Source of the DNA: a bacterium
GTDB taxonomy: Bacteria; Actinomycetota; Acidimicrobiia; Acidimicrobiales; CATQHL01
NCBI GenBank assembly: GCA_026708055.1
Contig: JAPOVS010000019.1
Coordinates: 64,532-128,531 of the forward strand
DNA length: 64,000 nt
Direction: 5' to 3'
The notes beneath the pieces were generated by a model that did not search any database, was not told the DNA's origin, and saw only the letters and a program-made list of their open reading frames with translations. Every line of letters starts with the position of its first letter. Positions within the stretch are counted from its first letter, which is position 1. The translations under genes and the position numbers were made by a program. Shown piece by piece: positions 43,649 through 53,908 of the stretch.

Positions 43649-46600
43649 TCAATCGTTCAGAGCGACCGCCGACTTGCGCTCGAGGGTGGCCAAGTCGTAG
43701 CTCTGCAGCAGCCAGTTCGCCCGCCGGTCGAGGCGGGAGTACGAGCCCGAGAGAGTCCAGAGATCCTCGCCGATCGTCAACGAGCGGAAGACCTCGCTCC
43801 CAGCGTCCTCACGTTGATGCTCGCTCGGGCCGACATGGCCGACGTAGGTCAAGTCGCCGGCCGGACTCACGCTGAAGACTGCGGCGCCGCGGGTTGGGGC
43901 ACGGGCGAATCTTTCCGCGACGGGTACGACCAGCAGCCGTGCTCGATCCGCCCACAGGAGGCTCTCGGGATCCGAAGCCGCCCTGCTGCTGGTACCGGGT
44001 TGCGTCCAAGTCCCGGTCTCGCGGAACTCGCCATCGACGACCGCGTAGGAGGAGACCTTGGTGGCCGCTGCCCATCTCGATCGGTCGCTCTCGACAGTGG
44101 CGAGCTGGTCGGTTCCGATCGGCTGCAGGACGATCTGGTCGTAAGAGAGTGCCGACAGCGCGCCTGCGGGCGAGGGCCTGGTGGGGTCGTGCAGATCGAC
44201 GACCCGGATCGGTTGCCAGTGGCGTCCCGTGTGGGTGAACGCCCGATCACCGGTGTATCGCACCACCGTGACCGGATCGCCATCGCCCAGGTCGTCGGAC
44301 CGTCCGATCGTCACGAAGCCGTCCCCGTCCTTCTCGAGAGCGACGATGCGCGACCCGCCGCGGTCGTCCCCCGAGCCGGACGTGCCCTCGTCCACCGCGG
44401 CGAAAAGGTGTCCGCCGCGCTCGTGCAGCGGTGACGGCCCGATCAGGTTCCCGGCGACCGGGCCGGAAGCCTCGTAGGCGGCCCGCCACCAGTGCGAGAG
44501 GGTGAACCGGTGGATCGATGTGGAGGTCGGGGAACTTGCGGCCGTGGCGTGGCCGGCGCCTCCCTCCCGAGATGGTGCCGGCCACGGCTCGGTGGCGACG
44601 TACAGGCTCTCGCCCGTGGCCAGGGCGGCGACGTCCTCACCGACGATCGCCGCCGCGGCGCCGCTCGTTATCGACCGGTTCAGATTGATCGTCAGGGCCG
44701 ACACGACACCGACGCCGGAGAACCTGCTCGGCGCGACCACGTCATCGCAGGAGAGGAGTTGTCCCTCGCTGAGACGGAGGCCGTTGCCGGCGACGAGTGA
44801 GTATCTCGGTAGCCAGTTCTCGAGTGTCGACCGTTCGATGCTCCGCTTGTTCCCGGCGGCGGCGACGCGTTCCCCGGCCGCCGTGGGCGCGTAGACGAGA
44901 CCCACATCCCTCGGAGCCGACCGGACCACGATCCGGGCCCTCCCCGCGTTGGGCCGGGCGTCCAGGAGACGCCCCTCGACATACAGGCTGCGGCCCCGTC
45001 GAAGCTGGTCGTCCACCAGGAACTCGCGCACGACGACGGCACTGCCGGAGGAGCTGGTCCCCGAGATCTGGCCCGGCCTGCCGGCTCTGTTCTCGCCGAC
45101 GACGAGCACCCGGTTGCCGAGCGTCATGAGGCGGACGGTGCGATCAAGGTCCAGGGGCAGACGGCCCACGAGGCTCGGCTCGGCGCCGGTGACGTCGACG
45201 ACGGTCAGTGTGCCGCCAACCGTCGTCACGATGCGTTGACCGTCACTGTCGATGAAGTCGCGCAGGCTGTCATCGCCCGCCACCGCCAACCGCCAAGCGT
45301 CGTCGTCGGCGCCTCCGGAACGGTCCGACGGGCGGCCGAAGCGGCCGCGGTCGAAGCCGTAGGCGCCCACGTGCCTCGCCGCCTCGATCCGGATGTGTCC
45401 CAGCAGGCCGGGGCAGTCGCTGAACCGCGTCACCGTCGCGACGGATCGCGCCTCGCCGGCATCGGGGGTTGCGACCACGGCCGGCGAGGTCGTCGCGGCC
45501 GGCGCCGCAGTGGTGCCATCGGCCGGCGTCGGCGGGCGGTCCGACTCCACCTCACCGGCGGCGGGAAGCGGGACGCGGTCGCCCCGCCGCAGCGTGCCGA
45601 TGTCGTTGCGCTGCAGCAGCGACGCCGACATCGTCCAGAGGTCCTGCCCGATCACGAGCGATCGGCGCACCGGTTCTTCCTCGCGGCCGGCCCCACTGTG
45701 GTCGACGCGGCCGAACTCCTCGAGGCCGTCCGCACGCGTCACCTTGAAGACATAGGCCCCGCCGGGCGCGTCTCCCCAGTAGGGGACGGTCACCGGCACA
45801 ACCATCATCTGGTCTCTCGCCCACCACAGGAACGAGCGGTGGTCGGCCCCGATGTCGGTGAAGGCGTCCTCCAGAGTCCAGGTGTCGATCTCGCGGGGGT
45901 CGGCGGCATCGGACACGTCGAAGAGCGAGATCTTCAATCCCCGGTCCCAGCCCCCCTCGGTGACATCCCGCCCGACGCCGACGAGCAGCCCGTCCCCGAC
46001 GAGGTGCAGGTAGCTGGAGAAGCCGGGGATCTTGAGTTCTCCGAGGACGGCGAGCCGGGTGGGGTCGCTCAGGTCGACGACGTAGAGGGGATCGACCTGC
46101 CGGAAGGTCACGACGTAGGCCCGGTCGCCGATGTAGCGGACGGCGAAGATGCGCTCGCCGCGTCCCAGGTCTCCGACCCCGCCGACGGTGACGAGTCTGT
46201 CACCCTGCTGCCCGAGGGCGACGATCCGGCTCACGGTTCCCCCGAACCGCCCTGGGGGCCCGTCGGTCGCCGCCACGAACAGGTGCCCGTGGCGCTCGTG
46301 GAGTGCGAACTGGTTCAGCAGGTGGCCCTCCACAGAGCCGGAGGCCTCGTACGCGGCGGAGCCGCCCGCGCCGAACGAGAACTTGTGGATCGACGTGGCG
46401 TACCGCGCGGCTGCACGACCGGTGATCGCGGAACCGGCGAGATCCGACGCCGACACCCAGGCGCTCGTCGCCACGTAGAGGCTCTGGAGGCTCGAGTAGA
46501 CCGTCTCCGCCACGGCGAACGTGGCCGCACCGTCATCCGGCGCCAGCGGCTGCGTGAGGTCGACGGTCAGGACCGACGCTGTGCCGAACCCGCCGAACTC

Positions 46601-47701
46601 GCCGGGCACGTGCACCCGGTCACAAGCGAGGAACGGCTCGCCCGCCTTGAACACCGAACCGTCCGCATTGACCAGCGAGTAGTCGGGCAGCCAGTCGCTG
46701 AGAGTGGTCTGCTCGACGACTTGCCGGTTGAGTTCGGCGGCGAGGGAGATTCCGTCCCGATTGAGCGGGCGGACGAATCCCGGCTCGTCGGGGAACGAGT
46801 TGATGACGATGCGTGCCGTGCCGCCGACGGAGCGTGAGGAGACGTAGCGGCCCTCGACCCGCATCGTGCGACCCCGGCGGGGCACTCCGTCGAGGAGCAC
46901 CTCGTCGATCACGACGGTCTCGGGCTGCGTCGGGCCCTGATTGCGGAGATCGGCCTCCGGCCGGATGCCCCCGACATCGTTGCGGATGGCGAGAACACGG
47001 TCGCCGTGCAGCAGCAACTCGCCGTCCGGCGTCTCGTCGAGCACGACGTGGCCCGCAACGGCGGGCTCGGCGCCGCTGACGTCCACGACGGTCAGCACGC
47101 CCCCCGAGACCGTGATGATGCGCCGGCCGTCGGTCTTGACGATGTCGGGTTCGTCCACCCCCTTCACCTGCACGTTCGTCCCCGAGAACTCGACTCTTGT
47201 CGCGCCGCCCCCATCGTCGGTGGCGATGTCCATCGGTGGACCCATGTCGTCCATGTCGTCGCCCATGTCGGACTCGAATTCGGACTCCTCGCCGGCCTCC
47301 TCGGACTCGAATTCGGCCGCGGCGACGTCTCTGGCGAACCTGCCGGCCGTGTCGTCGCCGAAGCCGTCCTCCAAGTCGTCCTCGAGGATCTCATCGAACA
47401 AGTCGTCATCGAGTGACCGCCCGTACTGGCCCCGATCGAGACCGTACGCCCCGACTCGGCTCAGCGCCTCGGATCGGATGTGATCGAGCAGGCGATCGCA
47501 GTCGTCGAAGTTTGCGAGAGCCCAATCGGGCCAGGTCTGCGAGGCCAATTTCGCCGGGGCTCGGCTGCCCGGCTCCGGCGCGGCGGTCGAAACTTCGGTG
47601 CGCCCCATGTCCACCGTACGAACGGCCGACACGTCAGCGGTGCTGGAGCAAGCCGTGGCGGCGACGATCAGGACCAGCGTGCCGGCGACGAGTCGGCTCA
47701 T
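43649..47701 (-). CDS. Double beta-propeller secreted lipoprotein
   Basis: 1350 residues from the ATG read at 47701 (AGGGGGA just upstream). Lipoprotein signal 'LVLIVAATAC' with Cys18. First half: Beta_propel (PF09826-type) domain with its hallmark 'NVQVKGVDEPDIVKTDGRRI' and acidic Asp/Glu-rich lead-in. Second half, from about residue 715, repeats the order of motifs ('IRIEAARHVGAYGFDRGRFG', 'DGQRIVTTVGGTLTVVDVTGAEP') but lacks the VDEPDIVKTD core. So it is an internal duplication whose second copy has diverged. Paralogue of the gene at 49636. Role unknown; probably on the cell surface. Confidence 0.85.
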   Translation of the reverse strand: MSRLVAGTLVLIVAATACSSTADVSAVRTVDMGRTEVSTAAPEPGSRAPAKLASQTWPDWALANFDDCDRLLDHIRSEALSRVGAYGLDRGQYGRSLDDDLFDEILEDDLEDGFGDDTAGRFARDVAAAEFESEEAGEESEFESDMGDDMDDMGPPMDIATDDGGGATRVEFSGTNVQVKGVDEPDIVKTDGRRIITVSGGVLTVVDVSGAEPAVAGHVVLDETPDGELLLHGDRVLAIRNDVGGIRPEADLRNQGPTQPETVVIDEVLLDGVPRRGRTMRVEGRYVSSRSVGGTARIVINSFPDEPGFVRPLNRDGISLAAELNRQVVEQTTLSDWLPDYSLVNADGSVFKAGEPFLACDRVHVPGEFGGFGTASVLTVDLTQPLAPDDGAATFAVAETVYSSLQSLYVATSAWVSASDLAGSAITGRAAARYATSIHKFSFGAGGSAAYEASGSVEGHLLNQFALHERHGHLFVAATDGPPGRFGGTVSRIVALGQQGDRLVTVGGVGDLGRGERIFAVRYIGDRAYVVTFRQVDPLYVVDLSDPTRLAVLGELKIPGFSSYLHLVGDGLLVGVGRDVTEGGWDRGLKISLFDVSDAADPREIDTWTLEDAFTDIGADHRSFLWWARDQMMVVPVTVPYWGDAPGGAYVFKVTRADGLEEFGRVDHSGAGREEEPVRRSLVIGQDLWTMSASLLQRNDIGTLRRGDRVPLPAAGEVESDRPPTPADGTTAAPAATTSPAVVATPDAGEARSVATVTRFSDCPGLLGHIRIEAARHVGAYGFDRGRFGRPSDRSGGADDDAWRLAVAGDDSLRDFIDSDGQRIVTTVGGTLTVVDVTGAEPSLVGRLPLDLDRTVRLMTLGNRVLVVGENRAGRPGQISGTSSSGSAVVVREFLVDDQLRRGRSLYVEGRLLDARPNAGRARIVVRSAPRDVGLVYAPTAAGERVAAAGNKRSIERSTLENWLPRYSLVAGNGLRLSEGQLLSCDDVVAPSRFSGVGVVSALTINLNRSITSGAAAAIVGEDVAALATGESLYVATEPWPAPSREGGAGHATAASSPTSTSIHRFTLSHWWRAAYEASGPVAGNLIGPSPLHERGGHLFAAVDEGTSGSGDDRGGSRIVALEKDGDGFVTIGRSDDLGDGDPVTVVRYTGDRAFTHTGRHWQPIRVVDLHDPTRPSPAGALSALSYDQIVLQPIGTDQLATVESDRSRWAAATKVSSYAVVDGEFRETGTWTQPGTSSRAASDPESLLWADRARLLVVPVAERFARAPTRGAAVFSVSPAGDLTYVGHVGPSEHQREDAGSEVFRSLTIGEDLWTLSGSYSRLDRRANWLLQSYDLATLERKSAVALND

Positions 47702-47774
47702 GCTGAGTCCCCCTTCATGCCCGCGATCAACCATCGGTTGCTGAACGGGCACCCTGACCTTCATTGCTTATCAT

Positions 47775-48479
47775 ATGGTCGTGACCACGGTCGTCTCCCG
47801 CCTGTCCCGGACGGCGGCGGTTGCCTGGGCGCGACGGCTGAACCGGCTCACCATGACCTGGAACGCCGTCGAGGGCGTGGCCGTGATCGTCGTCGGGATC
47901 CGCGCCAGTTCGATCAGCCTCATCGGCTGGGGATTCGACTCGTTCGTCGAACTGGTGGCGGGGCTCGTGCTGGCGTGGCGCCTGAGGCTCGAAAGAGGTG
48001 GCGCCGACGCCCGGCACGCCGCGGACCGGCGCGCCCAGCGTCTCATAGCGGCCTGCTTCGCCGTTCTCGCCGCCTACGTGCTGGCCGAGTCGCTGCGCGA
48101 TCTCATCTCCGGCAACGAGCCGGACGGTTCGATCCTGGGCATCGCCCTGGCGGCCCTGTCGCTGGCGGTGATGCCGATCCTGGCGCGCCTGAAGCTGCAG
48201 TTGGCGGTGGTGCTCGGATCCCAGGCGGTGCAGGCCGAGGCGGCCCAGACGACCCTGTGTGCGCTGCTCTCGGGCGCGGTGCTGATCGGGCTGGGAGCGA
48301 ACATGCTCTTCGGTTGGTGGTGGGCCGACCCGTCCGCAGGAATCTTCATCGCCGTCGCCGCCGCCTACACCGCGGCGCGTATGTGGCGGGCGGACTCGCT
48401 CGCCGACACCTGCTGCAACGTGCCCGTAACCGACCTGACCCATGACGGACCCGTCGCACCGGACAGTGGGCCGGCGTAG
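47775..48479 (+). CDS. Cation-efflux-like membrane protein
   Basis: 234 residues with five or six membrane segments ('EGVAVIVVGIRASSISLIGW', 'FVELVAGLVLAWRL', 'LIAACFAVLAAYVLAESL' and others). 'GWGFDSFVEL' and 'QTTLCALLSGAVLIGL' recall the cation diffusion facilitator transmembrane domain, but the cytosolic domain is absent. TATCAT directly abuts the ATG, so translation may really begin at the GTG at 47781 from a leaderless transcript. Divergent from the beta-propeller gene with 73 bp between starts. Confidence 0.75.
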   Translation: MVVTTVVSRLSRTAAVAWARRLNRLTMTWNAVEGVAVIVVGIRASSISLIGWGFDSFVELVAGLVLAWRLRLERGGADARHAADRRAQRLIAACFAVLAAYVLAESLRDLISGNEPDGSILGIALAALSLAVMPILARLKLQLAVVLGSQAVQAEAAQTTLCALLSGAVLIGLGANMLFGWWWADPSAGIFIAVAAAYTAARMWRADSLADTCCNVPVTDLTHDGPVAPDSGPA

Positions 48480-48527
48480 CTCCGAACGAACCTGAGCATC
48501 CCGGGCACGCCGCCCTAGAGTGCCCGG

Positions 48528-49508
48528 GTGAGCGATTCAGCGGCCGCGGCGCACGGCGGCCGAACCCTCGCCGGCCGCAGCGAACTCTCTCTGGGCATCG
48601 CCGGCACGACCCTGGCAGTCACCGCCTGGGGCGCCTCGAGCGTGATCGCCAAGATCATCGACATGGGTGCGCTGGCCCTCATCGCCTATCGATTCCTGCT
48701 CTTCGCGATCGTCATGACTGCTGTGCTGAGGGCGCGGCGAGTACCCATCACACGCTTCCACATGCGCCACTCGATCTGGGGCGGTGTGACTCTCGGGATC
48801 GATGCGGGCCTGTTCTTCACCGCCGTGAAGTTCACGACCGTCGCGAACGCCACCATCATCAACGCCCTGCAGATCATCATCGTCTCGGCGGTGTCGGCCC
48901 GCCTGTACGGGGAGCGGATGCCCCGCCGGGACATCGGTTACGCGGCGCTGGCCATGGTCGGTGTGGCCGTCGTGGCCCTCGAGTCGGCGAGCAGCGAGAA
49001 CTGGTCCCTCGGCGGCGACCTGGCCGCGATCGGCGCCCTGTTCGGGTGGTCGGCCTACTTCATCGCCACCCGTCAGGCCCGGGACAAGGTGGACGCGCAG
49101 CAGTACACCGTCTGCGTCGCCATCTACGTGGGGCTCATGAACCTGCCGCTGGCGGCCGTCTTCGGCCAGGATCTGTCGTGGCCCACCGGCGAGAGTTGGA
49201 TGTGGCTGGTGGTGATGGCGTTCGGCTCGGGCGTCCTCGGCCACACCGCCATGAACTGGTCGTTGCGGCACGTCCCCCTGTGGTTGGCATCGACGCTGAC
49301 CCTGCTCATCCCCGTGGTGGCGTCGGGGCTCGCGTGGCTGATCTTCGACGAGTCGCTGTCGGTTCTGCAAATGGTGGCCATCGCGGTGGTCGTGGCGGCA
49401 TTGACGATGATCGTCCGCAACCAGTCACGGCCCCGGATCGGCGGAGTCCCCGCCGCCGAGTCCGGCCCGGCCGCCGCCGCGGGGAGATCCGGGTCGACCG
49501 CTACGTAA
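48528..49508 (+). CDS. EamA-family (DMT) transporter
   Basis: 326 residues with about ten hydrophobic helices in two similar halves, as in EamA drug/metabolite exporters: 'SVIAKIIDMGALALIAYRFL' in the first and 'LPLAAVFGQDLSWPTGESW' to 'VASGLAWLIFDESLSVLQMV' in the second. Starts with a GTG. Substrate cannot be predicted. It is 48 nt downstream of the cation-efflux-like gene and may be co-transcribed with it. Confidence 0.9.
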   Translation: MSDSAAAAHGGRTLAGRSELSLGIAGTTLAVTAWGASSVIAKIIDMGALALIAYRFLLFAIVMTAVLRARRVPITRFHMRHSIWGGVTLGIDAGLFFTAVKFTTVANATIINALQIIIVSAVSARLYGERMPRRDIGYAALAMVGVAVVALESASSENWSLGGDLAAIGALFGWSAYFIATRQARDKVDAQQYTVCVAIYVGLMNLPLAAVFGQDLSWPTGESWMWLVVMAFGSGVLGHTAMNWSLRHVPLWLASTLTLLIPVVASGLAWLIFDESLSVLQMVAIAVVVAALTMIVRNQSRPRIGGVPAAESGPAAAAGRSGSTAT

Positions 49509-49635
49509 GGCGCATTCCCGCTCGCTCGACACGGCGAGGAGACGAGCCCGCAGTCTCCGGGTTGGGCTCGGGGCAGCGCGTCAGACTCGGCGGGCTCGCT
49601 CCGCAGCCGGCGGCGGGGACTGACGGCACCCTCGC

Positions 49636-51867
49636 TCAGCCGGGCAGCGCCAGGCGGGCCCGGCGGTCCAGCGTGTCGACGTCGTTGCTCTGCAGCAGCC
49701 CGCGCGACAGCGTCCACACGTCGTCTCCGATGATCAGCGAGCGCTCGATCCGCTCGGTGTCGTCCCGGTCCCGCGGCCAGCAGAGCTGGAAGCGGTCGTT
49801 CTCGGTCACCTCCAGGTCGATGATCTCGAGATCGATGTCCCAGTGGGCCGCCTCGGTCGCGGGCACGGTGTCGCAGCTGTAGCCGACGGGGTTGCCCACC
49901 TGCTCGGGCGTGCAGACCAACAGCAGAGGGATCTGTCGACCGTTCCGAGGCTCGAGGTCGAAGTCGTAGTAGCAGTCGGTGGAGAAGGTGTAGTCCTCGG
50001 TGCTGTGGGTGATGAGGTCCTGGTAGTCGAGGCCCCGCTCCCTGGTCACCTCGAAGACGGCGGCGCCGCTGGGAACCTCGTTGCGCCACGACCACACCGG
50101 CACGATCATGAGATTCTCCGGCGCCCACCACAGGAACGCCCGGTGGTCCCAGTCCACGCTGCTCTCGGCGTCGGCCAGACTCCACGTGTCGATCTCGACG
50201 GGCTCGGCGGGGTCGGCCACGTCGAACAGCGACGCCTTGAAGCCCATGATGCGGCCGGCCCGGTCAGTGTCCCGGCCGATGCCGACGAGCAGGCCGTCGC
50301 CGACGGGGTGCAGGTAGGCCGAGTAGCCGGGAATCTTCAACTCGCCGAGCACCTCGGGCTCGGTGGGGTCGGCCAGGTCCACCACGTACAGCGGATCGAC
50401 CTGGCGGAACGTCACCACGTAGGCGCGGTCGCCGATGTAGCGCACGGAGTAGATCCGCTCGCCGCGCCCCATGTCGCCGACGCTGCCGACGACCGCCAGC
50501 CTGTCGTCGGTCTGGGTGAGGGCGAAGATGAGGCTCTCGCTGCGGCGGTCGGCGCTCCACGGCGAGCCGTCGGTCACGGCTACGAACAGGTGCCCGCCGT
50601 GCTCGTGCAGGGAGAACTGGTTGAGCAGGTGGCCCTTCACCGAACCGGAGGCCTCGTAGACCGCAGGCCCGTCGGGGGTGAGTGAGAACTTGTGGATCGA
50701 GGTGCGGTAACGCTCGTCGAGGTCTCGTCGCCAGGTTGCGACGTCGAAGAACGGCTCCGGCACCCATGTGTTCGTCGCCACGTACAGGTTCCGGTGGCTG
50801 GCGTAGATCGTCTCGCCGGCGGCGAACGTGGAGGCGCCGTCGCCCAGCGTCAGGGGCCCCTCGAGATCGAAGGTCAGCACGGCCAGCGACCCGAAGCCGG
50901 AGAACCGCGACGGCACGTACACCCGGTCGCACGCCAGGATCCGTCCGTCCTCGGTGACCGTGCCCTCCGAGGAGACCACCCGGTAGTGCGGCAGCCAGTC
51001 ATCGAGCGTGCTCTCCGCCACGACCCGGCGGTTGGCGGCGGCGGCGACGGCTTCGCCCTTGGCGTTCCGCGGGTACACGAACGCCAGCTCGCTCGGGTGC
51101 GAGACGATGACCACCCTCGCCGTGCCGTCGATGGACCGGGAGCTGACGTAGCGGCCCTCGGTGTGCAGGCTGCGGCCCCGGCGGGGTGTCCCGTCGAGGA
51201 GGATCTCGTCGATGATCACGATGTCGCGGTCGTAGCGGCGGCTCCCGGCGTCGGCGGGCAGCGGCTCGATGGTGCCGTAGTGGTTGTTGATGACCAGCGC
51301 CCGGTCGCCGTGGAGCAGCAGTTCGCCGCCCCAGCGCTCACCGAGGAGCACCCGACCGGTGATGGCCGGCTCGTCGCCGGTGACGTCGATCACGGTGAGC
51401 GTGCCGTTGCGCACCGTGATGATGCGGCGCCCGTCGGTCTTGACGATGTCGGGTTCGTCCACGCCGGTCACCTGCACGTTCGTGCCCGAGAAGTCGTCGC
51501 CGCCGTCGACGACGGCGGGAGCGGGAGCGGCGGCGTCGTCCGCGGCGGCAGCGCTCTCGGCCACGGCGAAGTCGGCCTCGATAGCCTCCTCGTCGAAGCC
51601 TCGTCGCCCTAGGGCGGGACCGAACCGGTCGCCGTCCAGCCCGTACGGGCCCACGCGGCTCATCGCCTCGGCCCGGATGTGCGCCAGCAGGGCGTCGCAG
51701 TCGTCGAAGTTCCTCAACGTCGAGGCGAACTCTGCGTCGCCCGGCGGGCTCTCCGTCGCCGCCGCGCTGGCCGCGGCCTTGGCGGGTGTCTCCTCCCCGT
51801 TGCCGATCCCGGCGCATTCGGTCATGGGAACGGTCAGGGCCAGGATGCCGGCGATCAGTGAGCGCAT
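49636..51867 (-). CDS. Secreted beta-propeller protein (single copy), paralogue of the double form
   Basis: 743 residues; the ATG read at 51867 follows AAGGAGAACCCC, a strong ribosome-binding site. A hydrophobic signal ('LIAGILALTVPMTECAG') with Cys18 suggests a lipoprotein. 'NVQVTGVDEPDIVKTDGRRI' is the Beta_propel hallmark, followed by strands such as 'IGDRAYVVTFRQVDPLYVVD' that are nearly identical in the neighbour at 43649. Blades continue to 'LIIGDDVWTLSRGLLQ' at the end. It is one propeller where the neighbour has two. Function unknown. Confidence 0.86.
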   Translation of the reverse strand: MRSLIAGILALTVPMTECAGIGNGEETPAKAAASAAATESPPGDAEFASTLRNFDDCDALLAHIRAEAMSRVGPYGLDGDRFGPALGRRGFDEEAIEADFAVAESAAAADDAAAPAPAVVDGGDDFSGTNVQVTGVDEPDIVKTDGRRIITVRNGTLTVIDVTGDEPAITGRVLLGERWGGELLLHGDRALVINNHYGTIEPLPADAGSRRYDRDIVIIDEILLDGTPRRGRSLHTEGRYVSSRSIDGTARVVIVSHPSELAFVYPRNAKGEAVAAAANRRVVAESTLDDWLPHYRVVSSEGTVTEDGRILACDRVYVPSRFSGFGSLAVLTFDLEGPLTLGDGASTFAAGETIYASHRNLYVATNTWVPEPFFDVATWRRDLDERYRTSIHKFSLTPDGPAVYEASGSVKGHLLNQFSLHEHGGHLFVAVTDGSPWSADRRSESLIFALTQTDDRLAVVGSVGDMGRGERIYSVRYIGDRAYVVTFRQVDPLYVVDLADPTEPEVLGELKIPGYSAYLHPVGDGLLVGIGRDTDRAGRIMGFKASLFDVADPAEPVEIDTWSLADAESSVDWDHRAFLWWAPENLMIVPVWSWRNEVPSGAAVFEVTRERGLDYQDLITHSTEDYTFSTDCYYDFDLEPRNGRQIPLLLVCTPEQVGNPVGYSCDTVPATEAAHWDIDLEIIDLEVTENDRFQLCWPRDRDDTERIERSLIIGDDVWTLSRGLLQSNDVDTLDRRARLALPG

Positions 51868-51989
51868 GGGGTTCTCCTTGTCGTTCCGACGGCGGCGCTC
51901 GGAGATGGGACCGGGGCGCGCCCCGTCAGGTTCTGTGTCGTGACCGTATCGGTTCCGATCCTCTCACCGGTGTCTGACGACCGAAACAC

Positions 51990-52074
51990 CGCTCCGGTTC
52001 CCGCCCTCGCGGGAAAACTCTCGTCGCCCAGCGCGGTGGCGTGCCGCGCCGCGCTCCGGTTCCCGCCCTCGCGG
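51990..52074 (+). repeat. Direct repeat upstream of the initiator tRNA
   Basis: CGCTCCGGTTCCCGCCCTCG begins at 51990 and again at 52052, 62 bp apart, each continuing into a GCGG run and AAACTC. It lies in the 297-bp gap between the propeller gene start and the tRNA; I see no gene in that gap. Confidence 0.6.
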
Positions 52075-52164
52075 CAAACTCGCGGCCTCTCGAGTCGGGA
52101 CGCGGCGGGACGGCCGCTGCGGAGTTGCCGGCACGCCGCCGACGGCGTATCCTCGGAGGTCCGC

Positions 52165-52238
<74 letters not shown>

Positions 52239-52543
52239 CTGAGAAATCCCAGGTCAGAGCAGCTCTCCGGGCTGGAGTTTGTCGTCAGTGGGCCGAGTTC
52301 TGCCCAAGTCTCCACTGTGGGATACGGCCCAGCAGGCGCGCGTTGAGGATCCGCTGACCGGGCGCAGGTGCGCTGCATCGCCAGCGATCACGTTCGCCCC
52401 CGCCGGGACCACTGCGAAGACCAGCGTGACCTTTCTACGCAAGGCCGCTGCTGAGCCGAAGAAGTATGTGTTTATGGCGCGAGCCGATCACGTCGGGTTT
52501 GTCATGAGCAAGGGCTCGCCGGCTCGAGATCCACGGATCGAAT
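52239..52543. other. Gap of about 305 bp without a recognisable gene
   Basis: Short open frames exist on both strands but none resembles a known protein, has a good ribosome-binding site or shows clear codon structure. Because it directly follows a tRNA gene it would be a place to expect integrated DNA, but no att-like repeat of the tRNA 3' end is visible nearby. Confidence 0.5.
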
Positions 52544-53875
52544 CTATCGGGACGCTCTCGTCGGCTTGGTGGGGGTGAACTCGGCGGGCAGGTGCTTGAT
52601 GCCGTGGATGAAGGATGATGCGAGGAGGTCCGGTTCGCCGGTGGCGCGGATGTCGCCGATGCGGCTGAACAGCTCGCGGAACATCACCTTGATCTCGCGG
52701 CGGGCGAGGTGCGCGCCGAGGCAGTAGTGAGGGCCGGGCCCGCCGAAGCCGACGTGGGGGTTCGGGTCCCGCCGCACGTCGAAGGCGAGCGGGTCATCGA
52801 AAACCGACTCGTCCCGGTTGGCGCAGAGGTAGTGCATGACCACTTGGTCGCCCGCGTCGATCTTCTGGCCGTCCAGTTCGGTGTCGCACAGAGCGGTGCG
52901 GCGCATGTACGTGACCGGGCTGGCGACGCGGACGATCTCCTCGGTGGCGCTGTGGGCTGTGCCCTCGAAGTCCTCGGTCCAGATGCGGCGCTGGTCGGGG
53001 TGGTCGGTGAGGTACAGCAGGCCCCAGCTGATGGCGTTGCGGGTGGTCTCGTTGCCGGCCACCACCAGCAGGATGAAGAAGCTGGCGAGCTCGGCGCGGG
53101 TGAGCCGCTCGCCGTCCACCTCGGCGTTGACGAGAATGCTGGTCAGGTCGTCGGTGTCCACCCCCACCTTGGACTCCGCCACCTCGTCCATCAGCTGGGT
53201 CAGGGCCCCTCCGGCGGTGAGGATGGCGGTGATGAGATCCCCGAACTCGGGCACGTACTCGGGGTCGCCCCCGCCGAGGATCACGTTGGACTGGTCGAAC
53301 ACGAAGTCGTGTTGCGACGCCGGGATCCCCATCAGGTCGCAGACGATGCGCAGCGGCAGCCGGGCCGCCACGTCGGTGACGAAGTCGCATTCGCCCCGCT
53401 CGCACACCTCGTCGGTGATCAGCCGGGCCTGGCCCTGCACGGAGTCCTCGAGGCGGGCCAGCATCCGGGGCGTGAAGCCCGCCGAGACGAGCCGTCTCAG
53501 CCGGGCGTGGCGGGGGTCGTCCATGGCGATGATCGAGTTGAAGTACTCGTTGAACTCCGGCGGGAAGTCGTTGATGGTGACCCCGGACGCCGAGGAGTAG
53601 ATCTGCGGGTTGCGCGACACCTCGAGGATGGGGGCCAGCCGGGTGACGACCCAGGCGCCGGGGACTCGGATGCTCTCCAGATCGCCGTAGAACTTGAACC
53701 CCGGGAAGAAGGTGAGCGGCTGGGCGCGCAGCCCCCCGAGATCCGCTTCCACCTCGCTGCGATGCCGCTTCCAGAAGACGTTGTGGATGGGGTTCCGCGG
53801 ATCCCCTTCGGTGGCAGGCGGGGGCTTGGCGGCGGAGTCGGGCGTGGTTGCCCGCTCAGGTGTGGCGGCGGTCAT
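52544..53875 (-). CDS. Cytochrome P450
   Basis: 443 residues from the ATG read at 53875. Landmarks in order: 'DDPRHARLRRLVSAGFTPRM', the I-helix oxygen-binding block 'VVAGNETTRNAISWGL', K-helix 'EEIVRVASPV', and heme loop 'FGGPGPHYCLGAHLAR' with Cys385 as iron ligand. The 'GFGGPGPHYCLGAHLA' form is typical of actinobacterial CYP124/125/142-like enzymes that hydroxylate lipids or sterols. Needs a ferredoxin partner, not seen in the window. A duplicated 36-bp motif lies upstream. Confidence 0.93.
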   Translation of the reverse strand: MTAATPERATTPDSAAKPPPATEGDPRNPIHNVFWKRHRSEVEADLGGLRAQPLTFFPGFKFYGDLESIRVPGAWVVTRLAPILEVSRNPQIYSSASGVTINDFPPEFNEYFNSIIAMDDPRHARLRRLVSAGFTPRMLARLEDSVQGQARLITDEVCERGECDFVTDVAARLPLRIVCDLMGIPASQHDFVFDQSNVILGGGDPEYVPEFGDLITAILTAGGALTQLMDEVAESKVGVDTDDLTSILVNAEVDGERLTRAELASFFILLVVAGNETTRNAISWGLLYLTDHPDQRRIWTEDFEGTAHSATEEIVRVASPVTYMRRTALCDTELDGQKIDAGDQVVMHYLCANRDESVFDDPLAFDVRRDPNPHVGFGGPGPHYCLGAHLARREIKVMFRELFSRIGDIRATGEPDLLASSFIHGIKHLPAEFTPTKPTRASR

Positions 53876-53908
53876 AGAACCAATTCCCGGTCGATCCACT
53901 GCGTGCCG

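Noticed and set aside
43632-43650. GACCAA/TTGGTC hairpin as a terminator between the mycofactocin SDR and the propeller gene
   Set aside because: Six-bp stem with no T-run; too weak to call, though it lies between convergent genes.
52239-52543. Integrated element next to the initiator tRNA
   Set aside because: No integrase, no repeat of the tRNA 3' end and normal genes follow at 52544.
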